Of a stretch of 64,000 bases of DNA, positions 1 to 9,040 are shown in pieces (positions within the stretch are counted from its first letter, which is position 1; the number at the start of each line of letters is the position of its first letter). The DNA lies in the NCBI GenBank assembly GCA_016200325.1, contig JACQEZ010000007.1, forward strand, positions 124,001 to 188,000, given 5' to 3'. The translations under genes were made by a program, and so were the position numbers. Source of the stretch: Candidatus Manganitrophaceae bacterium (GTDB lineage: Bacteria > Nitrospirota > Nitrospiria > SBBL01 > Manganitrophaceae). A model generated the notes under the pieces. That model was not told where the DNA came from. It was given only the letters and a program-made list of their open reading frames with translations, and ran no database searches.

Positions 1-1
1 C

Positions 2-1093
2 AATCTCTCCGGAACGGTCAGCCGGACCAATGAAACCATCTTTTTCGGGGCGATCGGCTTGAGCGGAACGTCCGACCCGATCGATCTGTTCGATGCGCGG
101 GTTCAGCTGACCCAAAATCTATTTAGCCTGAGCCTCATTCAGCAGTGGCGGGCCAGCAAAGTCGGGGCGAAGGCCGCCTCGCTCGATGCCGAGGTCAGTC
201 GGCGCGACACGATGGCGCTGATCGGCCTGCTCTATATGGAGGCGCTTCGCGCCGAGGCGGCGGTCAAGGCGAGCGAGGCCAACGTCGATCTCAGCCGGCA
301 GCTGCTGGCTCTGGCACGGGATCGAAAAGCGGCCGGTCTGGCGACCAACCTCGACGTGACCCGTGCGGAAGTCCAGCTGGAGAGCGAGAAGCAACGTCTC
401 CTGGTGGCGCAGAACCAGCAGGACCGGACGAAGTTAAATCTCCTCCGAAGCCTCGGAATCAGCCGGGAAGTCGCCCTCGTCCTGACCGATACCCTCACGC
501 TGGTGGAGGTGGATCGACAATCTCCTGCGGAGGCGCTCGTCGCGGCGCGGGCGCAGCGGGTGGAATTGCAGACGCAGGCGATGCGGGAGAAGTTTGCTTC
601 GCTCACTTTGCGATCGATTCGAAATGAGATTATTCCGTCGTTGAGGTTGAACGCGAACTACGGACGGATCGGGACCCGTTTCGATGACACGGTCAGCACC
701 CGGTTCGTCGGCCTCGTCTTGTCGGTCCCGATCTTCGAGGGGGGATCGCGCCAGGGCCGGATCTCGCAGAGCCTGAGCCGAATTCGCCAGGAGGAGATTC
801 GAACACGCGACCTCGTCCAACAGATCAACCTGGAAGTGCGCGATGCGCTCTTGACCCTCGCCTCCGCGAGACAGCAGGTTGCGGTCTCGGAGGTCGGTCT
901 TCAACTTGCCCTCAAAGAGCTGGAGCTGGCCCGCCAACGGTTTGAGGCCGGTTTTATCAATAACATCGAAGTGACCAATGCCCAGACCTCCGTCGTCCGC
1001 GCCCGGGACAATGAGATTGAAGCGCTGTTTAATTTTAACGCCGCCCGGATTAACCTGGCGCGGGCGAAAGGGGAGATTGATACCCTGAACTGA
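2..1093 (+). CDS. TolC-family outer-membrane efflux protein, 5' end outside window
   Basis: The reading frame is open to the left edge of the window, so the true start lies upstream and about 363 residues are seen. The protein is rich in long amphipathic heptad-like helices with two similar halves, typical of the outer-membrane efflux protein (OEP) repeat of TolC/OprM channels, which form the exit duct of RND, ABC or MFS tripartite pumps. A segment around the middle (LSVPIFEGGSRQGRI) matches the 'P-(I/L)-F-x-G-G' strand/turn common in this family. No inner-membrane pump or adaptor gene follows in the same direction; such partners, if any, would be upstream of the window. Substrate cannot be inferred. 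Confidence 0.88.
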   Translation, partial: NLSGTVSRTNETIFFGAIGLSGTSDPIDLFDARVQLTQNLFSLSLIQQWRASKVGAKAASLDAEVSRRDTMALIGLLYMEALRAEAAVKASEANVDLSRQLLALARDRKAAGLATNLDVTRAEVQLESEKQRLLVAQNQQDRTKLNLLRSLGISREVALVLTDTLTLVEVDRQSPAEALVAARAQRVELQTQAMREKFASLTLRSIRNEIIPSLRLNANYGRIGTRFDDTVSTRFVGLVLSVPIFEGGSRQGRISQSLSRIRQEEIRTRDLVQQINLEVRDALLTLASARQQVAVSEVGLQLALKELELARQRFEAGFINNIEVTNAQTSVVRARDNEIEALFNFNAARINLARAKGEIDTLN

Positions 1094-1292
1094 GGCGTAA
1101 AAACCGTCACTTGGACACTCAAGAGCCATGGCCACATATCCCGCTCAGTTAGAATTCCGCAGCGTTGTTAAATCGTACTACCGCCTCTCACGTTATCCTG
1201 CCGATAGGATTGGCCGAATGGCCCTTCTTCTATTCCGAATCGTCGTTTGTATTTGAGCTTTAATTCGCATTTCGGATGAGCCGTGATGAAAC

Positions 1293-1391
1293 AATAACGG
1301 CCGGTTTTATGAAGAAAGCTTTGACCGGCTGGACACGTACCTGAAAGAACTTCAAAAAAAAGAGAAGAAACATGGCCGAAAAAAGAAGTAA
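1293..1391 (+). pseudogene. ArsR-family regulator C-terminal remnant
   Basis: In frame with the stop at 1389-1391 the sequence reads RFYEESFDRLDTYLKEL, a typical C-terminal helix of ArsR-type winged-helix repressors that commonly precede and overlap AHSA1/SRPBCC genes. Here it overlaps the start of the AHSA1 gene by 20 bases, as intact pairs often do. Two adjacent TGA codons at 1284-1289 cut the frame just upstream, and no DNA-binding domain is recognisable in 1094-1290. I read this as the surviving tail of a degraded repressor. The assignment rests on a short stretch. Confidence 0.45.
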
Positions 1392-1905
1392 TCCAGAGGC
1401 GCAGGGGGAGCAGGGGGAGATAGAGCCGTTTGTAATCTCGCGGGTGTTCGATGCACCGCGCGATCTCGTTTGGAAGGCCTGGACCGAGGCGGACCGTCTC
1501 AAGGAATGGTTTGGACCGAAAGGTTTCACGATGGGAACCTGCAGGCTCGATTTTCGACCCGGCGGGACCTTTCACTACTCCATGCGGGGACCGGACGGCA
1601 AAGAGATGTGGGGCAAGTTCGTTTATCGCGAGATCGTCGCGCCGGAGCGGATCGTCCTCGTCAATTCCTTTTCGGATGAAAAGGGGGGAATCACCCGTCA
1701 CCCTTTCAGCGCCACCTGGCCGTTGGAAATGCTCTCGACGACGACGCTCGCCGAGCATCAGGGAAAGACGACCATGACGATACAGTGGCGCCCACTCCAT
1801 CCAACAGAGGCCGAGCTCAAAACCTTTGAAGCGGGTCGCAAGGGAATGGAGCAGGGCTGGACCGGCACCTTCGACCAGCTCGCTGAATACCTCGCGAAGG
1901 GATGA
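1372..1905 (+). CDS. SRPBCC/AHSA1 domain protein
   Basis: 177 residues. The N-terminal VFDAPRDLVWKAWTEADRLKEWFGPKG is the hallmark opening of the Activator-of-Hsp90 homology 1 (AHSA1) branch of the SRPBCC fold, a hydrophobic-cavity domain that binds small ligands. The protein is one full domain ending in a long C-terminal helix (EAGRKGMEQGWTGTFDQLAEYL). ATG at 1372 follows the purine-rich AGAGAAGAAAC. Such genes usually sit behind an ArsR regulator; only a remnant of one is seen here, so expression control may be lost or altered. Ligand unknown. Confidence 0.85.
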   Translation: MAEKRSNPEAQGEQGEIEPFVISRVFDAPRDLVWKAWTEADRLKEWFGPKGFTMGTCRLDFRPGGTFHYSMRGPDGKEMWGKFVYREIVAPERIVLVNSFSDEKGGITRHPFSATWPLEMLSTTTLAEHQGKTTMTIQWRPLHPTEAELKTFEAGRKGMEQGWTGTFDQLAEYLAKG

Positions 1906-2090
1906 GGTCTCCCGTGAAATCGTGAAGTGCGCCGACCCACGAAGGAGAAGCACAGATCTGCAAAAAAACAAAAAACTTGCCGAGCCTAATAATAGACTAA
2001 AGGAACCGGCATGATGACGCGAAAACATCGGACTCAAACCGCTGCTGACGTAGGGAGACAAGAGATCTTTATCACACGTGAGAAACTGGG

Positions 2091-3533
2091 ATGAGCGGGG
2101 TGACACAGACGGTTGACCACCGGAAGCGCTGGCTGGCACTGATGGTCCTCTGCCTTGGAGATCTGATGATCGTCCTCGACAGCACGATTGTGAATGTCGC
2201 CCTGCCGTCGATCCGGACCGATCTCGGATTCTCCGAGACGTCGCTCGCCTGGGTCGTGAATGCTTATCTCCTCACCTTCGGCGGGTTTCTCCTGCTCGGC
2301 GGTCGTCTGGGGGACCTCTTCGGCCGGCGCCGGCTCTTTCTGATCGGGATTGCCCTCTTTACCCTGGCATCGCTTGCTTGCGGCGTGGCAACCTCGCAGG
2401 CGTTCCTCATCGGGGCGCGGGCGGTGCAGGGGCTCGGCGGCGCCGTCCTTTCGGCGGTGGCCCTCTCCCTGATCACCGATCTCTTTGCCGAGCCGGCCGA
2501 CCGGGCTAAGGCGATGGGTTTTTTCGGATTTGTCTCGGCCGGCGGCGGATCGATCGGCGTCTTGATGGGGGGATTGCTCACTCACACGCTCGACTGGCAC
2601 TGGATTTTTCTGGTGAACCTCCCGATTGGGGTCGCCGTCTTCGTCCTCTGCTTTTTTTTGCTCCCCGCCGGGCCCGGCGCGGCGGCAGGCGGGCGCCTCG
2701 ATGTCGCCGGCGCCGTAACGGTGACCGCTTCCCTCATGCTTGCGGTCTACGCCATCGTGAACGGAAACGAGGTCGGTTGGAGGTCGGGCCGGACGATCGG
2801 GCTCCTTGCCGCGGCGTCGATGCTCTTGACGCTTTTTCTCTTGATCGAAGCCCGGGTCCGCTCACCGCTCATGCCGCTGGGGCTCTTCCGGCTCTGGAAC
2901 GTCACGGTGGCAAATGTCGTCAGCATTCTTTGGGCCGCCGCCATGTTCGCCTGGTTCTTCCTCTCCGCGCTCTATCTCCAGTCGGTGCTCGGATACAGCC
3001 CGATGCAGGTCGGTCTCTCCTTTTTGCCGGCCAACCTGATCATGGGTGCTTTCTCGCTCGGGCTTTCCGCGAAGCTCGTCACCCGTTTCGGCTTTAGGCC
3101 GCCATTGGCGGTCGGGATGCTGCTGGTGGCAGCCGGCCTGGCCCTCTTTGGGCTGACGCCGGTGGAGGGGGGCTTCGTTCGTTATGTCCTGCCCGGCATG
3201 ACCCTTCTCGGTCTCGGCGCCGGCATCGCGTTCAACCCGGTGCTGCTGGCCGCCCTGAGCGACGTTGCGCCGAGCGAGTCGGGGCTGGCCTCGGGGGTCG
3301 TCAATACCGCCTTCATGATGGGGGGAGCGCTCGGCCTGGCCGTCCTGGCCAGCATTGCCGCCGCGCGCACTGACTACCTGCTGGCTTCCGGCGACAGCCG
3401 CCTCGCCGCTCTCAATAGCGGCTATCATGCCGCATTCCTCGTCGGAGCGCTCTTCGCCTTGGCGGCGGTCGTTGCCGCCTCGCTTCTCCATCCGACGGCC
3501 GCAGCGATTTCAGGCAGCGTCGAGACCGCTTAA
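2091..3533 (+). CDS. MFS transporter, DHA2 (EmrB/QacA) type
   Basis: 480 residues with about 14 hydrophobic segments, the size and organisation of the drug:H+ antiporter-2 family. Family signatures are visible: LDSTIVNVALPSI in TM1, VNAYLLTFGGFLLLGGRLGDLFGRR (TM2 to loop 2-3, motif A), and the motif C-like GGGSIGVLMGG region in TM5. It should export amphipathic or cationic compounds using the proton gradient. It is preceded by about 185 bp with no gene and no dedicated regulator is adjacent, apart from the broken ArsR remnant two genes upstream. Substrate is not predictable from sequence. Confidence 0.92.
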   Translation: MSGVTQTVDHRKRWLALMVLCLGDLMIVLDSTIVNVALPSIRTDLGFSETSLAWVVNAYLLTFGGFLLLGGRLGDLFGRRRLFLIGIALFTLASLACGVATSQAFLIGARAVQGLGGAVLSAVALSLITDLFAEPADRAKAMGFFGFVSAGGGSIGVLMGGLLTHTLDWHWIFLVNLPIGVAVFVLCFFLLPAGPGAAAGGRLDVAGAVTVTASLMLAVYAIVNGNEVGWRSGRTIGLLAAASMLLTLFLLIEARVRSPLMPLGLFRLWNVTVANVVSILWAAAMFAWFFLSALYLQSVLGYSPMQVGLSFLPANLIMGAFSLGLSAKLVTRFGFRPPLAVGMLLVAAGLALFGLTPVEGGFVRYVLPGMTLLGLGAGIAFNPVLLAALSDVAPSESGLASGVVNTAFMMGGALGLAVLASIAAARTDYLLASGDSRLAALNSGYHAAFLVGALFALAAVVAASLLHPTAAAISGSVETA

Positions 3534-3617
3534 TCGGGCGGCTCCTGGGTGGATGCACAAGAGAGAGGGTCGGTAGATCGGTTTAAATTTCGGAGGAATC
3601 GGTGAGAGGATCTAGCA

Positions 3618-4790
3618 TTATGTCAGGGATCTTTTTGTTCCAAAAAAGAGGGTATCGAATAGCGCGGATGCTTTCTCCAATGAATAACTTAAGGCAAAAA
3701 CAAAGCAGAGATAGAGAAGGAAAAAGAGATAGAGCGGTTTTCGGAAGAGGATAAAATCGTAATAGACCATGAAGGGGAGATGAATCAGAAATATTTCGAA
3801 TGAGTACCGTCCCAACCAGATCAGGAATTTTGAACTTACCCCCAACGTGTCGATCAGAGAAGAGATCATGACCAATGCGATAATCATCGGGATCGGCTGA
3901 AGGGTAATGACCAAATATGTATAGATCTCAGAATTAATGAGATGGGATAACTTGTAGATGCCTATTCCGGAACAGTAGAGAGATAAGCAGATGCAGAGGG
4001 TCAGGAGATAGAGGCTCCGTGCTCTTTTGAAAAAAAGATCAAGAGCGCGCTTCATCTCTTTACTGTAAAGTCCGACGGCGACCGCGATTGGAAATACGAT
4101 GGTATGCCGAATCCAAAGGCCCATCACCGTCACGCTGGTCAATGAGGGAAAGTTCGAGATGATCCAGGTCGTTCCATAGGAGAGGGCCAGTAAAAGTGTA
4201 ACGCGCCCCGCGTTCTTGAGCGGGATTTTCGAGACCCAATAATAAAGAAGGTATAAATAGAGTATGTAGGTGATAAACCAGGCCGGCGAGTTCGGGGGAT
4301 TGGGTGTAATAATTCCTAGAAAATTCAGCGCGATCTTCGTTGCGCTATGCGTCTCCTTCCGAAGGACGAGATCCAACAGATAAAAGACGATCAGCGCGAT
4401 CCATGTTGCAGGAAGAACCCTTCGAATCCGCTTCAGAAGAAATGTTTTTTCTAAGCCGGTGAACCCATAGGTTTTTATCAATGCAATTCCCGAGATGAAC
4501 AGAAAGATGGTCACCGCCCAAGTTCCCGCCTCATCAAAGAAGTGATCCCCCTCCACACAAAATTGCCAAAAATGACCCAGGATCAACAGGAGGACTGCAA
4601 ACCCTCTTAAAAGAAGACCCGTTTCCGGCGTGAGAAACTCCGCGTCGAGAGCGGACTTTTTATCCCGTTGGTGCAAAACAAAGGAAGCAATGAGTACGAG
4701 TGTTAAAATACAGAGTAATGCAAGGAGGGCATCATAAACCGGTATTTGATTCTGACTGTTTAAATAGGTGACAAACACGTTTTCCCTCAA
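3618..4790 (-). CDS. Acyltransferase-3 family membrane protein
   Basis: 390 residues with about ten hydrophobic helices. After a first TM, the segment GLLLRGFAVLLLILGHFWQF has the conserved Arg and His spacing of the acyltransferase-3 / OpgC-NodX family, whose members O-acetylate or succinylate sugars, lipids or glycans at the inner membrane using acyl-CoA. Arg and Lys residues lie at the cytoplasmic helix ends. The gene is AT-richer than its neighbours and transcribed alone on the minus strand, which may point to later acquisition. The acceptor is unknown; no glycan locus is adjacent. Confidence 0.8.
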   Translation of the reverse strand: MRENVFVTYLNSQNQIPVYDALLALLCILTLVLIASFVLHQRDKKSALDAEFLTPETGLLLRGFAVLLLILGHFWQFCVEGDHFFDEAGTWAVTIFLFISGIALIKTYGFTGLEKTFLLKRIRRVLPATWIALIVFYLLDLVLRKETHSATKIALNFLGIITPNPPNSPAWFITYILYLYLLYYWVSKIPLKNAGRVTLLLALSYGTTWIISNFPSLTSVTVMGLWIRHTIVFPIAVAVGLYSKEMKRALDLFFKRARSLYLLTLCICLSLYCSGIGIYKLSHLINSEIYTYLVITLQPIPMIIALVMISSLIDTLGVSSKFLIWLGRYSFEIFLIHLPFMVYYDFILFRKPLYLFFLLYLCFVFALSYSLEKASALFDTLFFGTKRSLT

Positions 4791-5082
4791 TGCGCTGCTT
4801 CCGTATATGAATGCTGATCAGTGTTAGTGTAGCATGAAGTGCGCTTTAGCGCGGTAGGTATCCAAGCAAAGTTGATGCGGGAAACCTCTGAAAAGGATAT
4901 GCGATCGAATCGCGGTTGTGGCCGCTTTGATGGATCAAGCGATTGCAACCGAATCGGCCCTCTGCGGGTTGCGTCCTTCGGAAAGATTGTCTTAAAATTA
5001 AATCCGGTAAATATAGGGGCGATAAAAGGAGCGAGACGGCCCCGCTCATGAACTTGGAATCTCTCACAAAAGGTGTTGATCG

Positions 5083-6165
5083 GTGAAAGTTTTTCATTGT
5101 GACCATTGTCAGCAGTTGGTTTTCTTCGAGAACACCCGATGTGTCCAGTGTGATCGCCTATTGGCTTTTCTGCCCGACCTCGGCGTCGTTGGATCGCTCG
5201 ACCCCGCCGGCGGGAACCAATGGCGGTCGCCGCTTCCTGAAGCCGAGGGAAAGGGGTATCGCCTCTGCGCAAACTACAGTCAGGAAAGCGTCTGTAATTG
5301 GGCCGTCCCGTCCGACGACCCACATCCGTTCTGCCAATCGTGCCGGCTCACCCAGGTGATTCCGAACCTCTCCCAGCCGGGACACAAAGAGGCGTGGTTC
5401 AAGCTGGAGTCGGCGAAGCGGCGGCTCGTCTACAGCCTCGTGACGCTCGGATGTCCTATCAACAGTAAGAGCGACGACCCGGAACGGGGCCTCTCTTATC
5501 AGTTTTTAGCCGATCTGGAGACGCCGGGCGCCGATCCGGTCCTTACCGGCCATGCCGACGGCGTCATCACCATCAACGTGGCGGAGGCCGACGATGCAGA
5601 ACGGGAGCGGCGCCGGCAGCAGCTGCATGAGCCGTATCGTACCCTTCTTGGCCATTTTCGCCATGAGGTCGGTCACTATTATTGGGACCGGCTGGTTCAA
5701 AACAGCCCCCGGATCGACCCGTTTCGAAAATTATTTGGAGACGAGCGGAAGGATTACAAGCGGTCTCTCCAAGAATATTATCAGCAAGGTCCGCCGACCG
5801 ACTGGCAGCAGCGCTTTGTCAGCGCCTATGCCGGCGCCCACCCCTGGGAGGACTGGGCGGAAACCTGGGCGCATTACCTCCATATGACCGACACCCTTGA
5901 GACGGCGGCCGACTGCGGGCTGTCGCTCCGGCCGAAGCGCCCAAACGAGCCGGTGCTCAAGGCGACCTTTTCTCCGGCTCCTTCCGGGGAGTTTGATCAG
6001 TTGATCGACCACTGGTTCCCCTTAACCTACCTGCTCAATAACCTCAATCGCGGCCTTGGATTGCCGGATGGGTATCCCTTCGTTCTCTCCACCCCGGCGA
6101 TCGACAAGTTGCGGTTCGTTCATGAGACGATTCGTGCGACATCGATTACGACCGTTCAGCGGTAA
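5083..6165 (+). CDS. Zinc-ribbon putative zinc metallopeptidase (DUF2248-type)
   Basis: 360 residues. An N-terminal zinc ribbon has CDHC near residue 6 and CVQC near residue 20, followed by further Cys (LCANY, CNW, CQSCR) up to about residue 90. A metalloprotease core follows: H194-E-V-G-H198, with a downstream EDWAETWAHYLHM segment that can supply the third ligand. This arrangement is the conserved family annotated as putative zinc-binding metallopeptidase (zinc-ribbon_6 plus Peptidase_Mx-like). Length is normal and the catalytic HExxH is intact. Members often sit beside ATP-grasp/alpha-E/transglutaminase clusters, and here the gene lies 440 bp upstream of one on the same strand. No substrate is known to me. 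Confidence 0.85.
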   Translation: MKVFHCDHCQQLVFFENTRCVQCDRLLAFLPDLGVVGSLDPAGGNQWRSPLPEAEGKGYRLCANYSQESVCNWAVPSDDPHPFCQSCRLTQVIPNLSQPGHKEAWFKLESAKRRLVYSLVTLGCPINSKSDDPERGLSYQFLADLETPGADPVLTGHADGVITINVAEADDAERERRRQQLHEPYRTLLGHFRHEVGHYYWDRLVQNSPRIDPFRKLFGDERKDYKRSLQEYYQQGPPTDWQQRFVSAYAGAHPWEDWAETWAHYLHMTDTLETAADCGLSLRPKRPNEPVLKATFSPAPSGEFDQLIDHWFPLTYLLNNLNRGLGLPDGYPFVLSTPAIDKLRFVHETIRATSITTVQR

Positions 6166-6607
6166 CAGATCGCCGCTTTTTATGGCGTGTTTTACACAAA
6201 AATGTCGTTCAATGTCCCATTTTGGGATTCTCTATTTCGCCCGCTTTTTATTCTAGTTATCGAGGCGATAGGCATTTGTTTCTAAAAATCGATTGAATCG
6301 GGTGTGCTCAGCGTAAAAAAGCAACCTCTATCTATTGGGCATACAGTTTGCTCTTTTGAGAAGCAGCGGTGTCGCATTTGATTATGAGCAAGGGCGCTCT
6401 TCACTTCAGGGATGTGGGGGCGCTTTTTTATTTCCAAATCAGGATCCCTGCTTTTTCTCCTTTTACGATTGACAGAAAAAATCAATATTGCTACGTTGTG
6501 GATCTCTATCGCTGGAATAGATTCAGACCGCCGGCGGTTCCGGTTTAAAAGATTAAGATCGCTCCCCGACCCGGTCGGGCATTTCTTTTTGTATAAGGAC
6601 CTGGCTC
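6166..6607. other. 442-bp gene-free region upstream of ATP-grasp cluster
   Basis: AT-rich leader with no convincing reading frame. Two weak signals are noted: a sigma-54-like TTGGGCA-N6-TTTGCT with GG at 6338-6339 and GC at 6350-6351 (10-bp spacing), and a possible short hairpin (GGCGCT at 6388-6393 and about 6415-6420) followed by a T-run. Both could be chance. The cluster's promoter probably lies in this interval. Confidence 0.3.
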
Positions 6608-8059
6608 ATGAGCATTGATTGGAAGCGTTACGACCCCTGCGGTTTTTATGATGAGATGATCGATTTCCCCGGAGAGCCGCGCACCTTGGCGTCGGGGATG
6701 GTTGCCCATCTCCAGTCGCTCAGCTCCGACGAAATCCGCGCCCGTCAAAAGGCGGCCGAATCTGCGATCTTGGAAATGGGAATCACCTTTACGGTCTATA
6801 GTGAAGGGTCGAATATCGACCGTGCCTGGCCTTTCGACATCATTCCGCGGATTATCTCCCCGAAAGAGTGGAGCATGACCGAGGCGGGCCTGCAGCAACG
6901 GGTGCGTGCCCTCAATCTCTTCATCGGCGACCTTTACGGGAAGCAGCGGATTATCCGAGACGGCATTTTTCCGGCGGAGCTGCTCGCCCATTCCAAAAAT
7001 TTCCGCCGCGAATGTGTCGGCATCCAACCTCCCCGGGAGGTCTGGGCGCATATTTGCGGCAGCGACCTGATCCGCGACGAGCAGGGAACCTTCTACGTTC
7101 TCGAAGACAACCTCCGGGTGCCCTCCGGGGTCTCGTACATGCTGGAGAACCGGGTCCTGACCAAGCAGGTCTTCGGCGAATTGTTCGAAAATTATAGCAT
7201 TCAGCCGGTAGACGATTATCCAAGCCACCTCTTCGACATGCTCTCTTCGATCGCCCCGCACACCGATGAATTTCCAAAGATCGTCGTCCTCACCCCCGGG
7301 ATCTATAATTCGGCTTATTTCGAACACTCCTTCCTGGCGCAGCAAATGGGCGCGGAGTTGGTGAGCGGTCCCGATCTGGTCGTCGGCGACGATGACTGCG
7401 TCTACATGAGCACCATCGACGGCTGGCAGAAGGTCGATGTCATCTACCGCCGAATCGACGACCTCTTTCTCGATCCGGAGGTCTTCAACAAAGACTCGGT
7501 CCTCGGGGTGCCGGGCCTGATGCGTGCCTGGCGCAAGGGGAATGTGGGCCTGGCGAACGCACCGGGCGCGGGGGTGGCGGACGACAAAGTGGTCTACGCC
7601 TTTGTGCCGCAGATTATCCGATACTATCTCGGTGAAGAGCCGATCATCCCCAACGTCCCGACTTATGTTTGCCTGAATGACCAAGACCGCAAATATGTCC
7701 TCGATTCTCTCGATCAGCTGGTCGTGAAGCCGGCCAATGAATCGGGCGGGTACGGCATGCTGATCGGGCCGACCGCCAGCAAGAAAGAGCTGGCGGAGTT
7801 CGCCGAGCGGATCAAGGCCGACCCCCGCAACTATATCGCTCAACCGCTGATCAAGCTCTCCACGGTGCCGACCCTCTGCGAGGATCGTGTGGAGCCGCGT
7901 CATGTCGATCTGCGCCCGTTTATCCTGCAGGGGGAGCGGATGTATGTGACGCCGGGCGGACTGACCCGCGTCGCTTTGCGGAAAGGGTCGACGGTGGTGA
8001 ACTCCTCCCAGGGGGGCGGCAGCAAAGATACCTGGGTGGCGAATACGGAGGCGGTATGA
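6608..8059 (+). CDS. Circularly permuted type-2 ATP-grasp protein
   Basis: 483 residues, full length for the stand-alone DUF404/DUF407 ATP-grasp family. Visible motifs: VLEDNLRVPSGVSYMLENR (about 175-195), RRIDDLFLDP, the ATP-contacting LVVKPANESGGYGMLIG with its lysine and glycine-rich loop, HVDLRPFIL and a C-terminal NSSQGGGSKDTW. Members are predicted to form amide or peptide-like bonds with ATP and work with alpha-E and transglutaminase-like partners. The stop overlaps the ATG of the alpha-E gene by four bases, so the two are translationally coupled. All key residues look intact, in contrast to the second ATP-grasp copy at 12420-14957. The actual product is not known. Confidence 0.92.
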   Translation: MSIDWKRYDPCGFYDEMIDFPGEPRTLASGMVAHLQSLSSDEIRARQKAAESAILEMGITFTVYSEGSNIDRAWPFDIIPRIISPKEWSMTEAGLQQRVRALNLFIGDLYGKQRIIRDGIFPAELLAHSKNFRRECVGIQPPREVWAHICGSDLIRDEQGTFYVLEDNLRVPSGVSYMLENRVLTKQVFGELFENYSIQPVDDYPSHLFDMLSSIAPHTDEFPKIVVLTPGIYNSAYFEHSFLAQQMGAELVSGPDLVVGDDDCVYMSTIDGWQKVDVIYRRIDDLFLDPEVFNKDSVLGVPGLMRAWRKGNVGLANAPGAGVADDKVVYAFVPQIIRYYLGEEPIIPNVPTYVCLNDQDRKYVLDSLDQLVVKPANESGGYGMLIGPTASKKELAEFAERIKADPRNYIAQPLIKLSTVPTLCEDRVEPRHVDLRPFILQGERMYVTPGGLTRVALRKGSTVVNSSQGGGSKDTWVANTEAV

Positions 8060-9024
8060 TGCTCTCCCGGGTGGCGGAGCGGGTCTATTGGGTGGCGCGC
8101 TACATCGAACGCGCCGAGAACAGCGCGCGTCTCGTCAACGCCTGCACCCACCAAATGCTCGATCTTCCCAAGGGGCTGGCGCCCGGCTGGCGGCAGCTCG
8201 TCGAGATCATCGGCGGCGGTCCCGGTTTCGAAGAAAACTATCAGACCTACAACGAGCACAATACCGTCAGCTTTTTGGTCGCCGACCGCTTCAGCCCCAG
8301 CTCCATCCTCGCGTCGGTCTCCTCGGCCAGAGAGAACATGCGGACCACCCGCGAGCTGTTGCCGACCGAGGCCTGGCTCCATTGCAACGAGCTTTATTTG
8401 TACGTCAACACCCACTCGCGCGAGGGGGTGCCGCGCCGCGGCCGCCACGCTTTCTTAAAAGAGGTCATCTTTCGCTGCCAGCAATTAAGCGGTCTCCTGG
8501 CCGGCACCATGAGCCACGATGTCGCCTACGACCTGGTCTGCTTGGGACGCAATCTGGAACGGGCCGACATGACGTCGCGCATCGTCGACAGCGCCATCTC
8601 CATCCTGATGCCGGGCCGGCGGACACCCGATCGGTATGACTCCCTTCTCTGGGTAAACGTGCTCAAATCCTCGAGCGGCTATCAGATGTATCGCCAACAC
8701 ATGCGCGGCCGGGTGGAGGGGACCGGGGTGGTGAAGTTCCTGCTGCAGGATCGGTATTTCCCGCGCGCCGTCGCCCACACCGTCGCCGCGGCGGAGGTGA
8801 ATCTGCGAAATCTGCCGCGAAATGAGGCGCCGCTCGACCGTCTCTTGGTTTTGCGGGACCGGATCGATCGGGCCGACATCTATGAGATGAACTTTGTCGA
8901 AATGCATGAATTTATCGATCGGCTCCAGCTGACCCTCAATGAGATCCACAGCCAGATTTTTCATACCTGGTTCCATATTCAATACCCCATGCGCCGCGGC
9001 CAGACCCAAACGGCCAGGAGCTGA
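8056..9024 (+). CDS. Alpha-E domain protein (DUF403)
   Basis: 322 residues, almost all alpha-helical, beginning MLSRVAERVYWVARYIERAENSARLV, the signature of the alpha-E (DUF403) family. The E in YIERAE is the conserved acidic residue for which the domain is named. The domain is found nearly always next to, or fused with, the circularly permuted ATP-grasp, and its role (partner, scaffold or additional enzyme) is unresolved. Overlap with the preceding gene is ATGA, and the next gene starts 16 bp downstream, so it lies in the middle of an operon. The protein spans one complete domain. Confidence 0.92.
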   Translation: MMLSRVAERVYWVARYIERAENSARLVNACTHQMLDLPKGLAPGWRQLVEIIGGGPGFEENYQTYNEHNTVSFLVADRFSPSSILASVSSARENMRTTRELLPTEAWLHCNELYLYVNTHSREGVPRRGRHAFLKEVIFRCQQLSGLLAGTMSHDVAYDLVCLGRNLERADMTSRIVDSAISILMPGRRTPDRYDSLLWVNVLKSSSGYQMYRQHMRGRVEGTGVVKFLLQDRYFPRAVAHTVAAAEVNLRNLPRNEAPLDRLLVLRDRIDRADIYEMNFVEMHEFIDRLQLTLNEIHSQIFHTWFHIQYPMRRGQTQTARS

Positions 9025-9040
9025 TAAGGAGCTGAAATAG

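Noticed and set aside
4787-5323. 178-codon minus-strand frame between acyltransferase and metallopeptidase
   Set aside because: It overlaps the conserved zinc-ribbon N-terminus and is rich in Arg and Pro with no recognisable motif.
6335-6353. Sigma-54-like promoter before the ATP-grasp cluster
   Set aside because: Spacing GG-N10-GC fits, but the -24 box is poor, it lies 255 bp from the gene and no activator gene is near; kept only as a remark.
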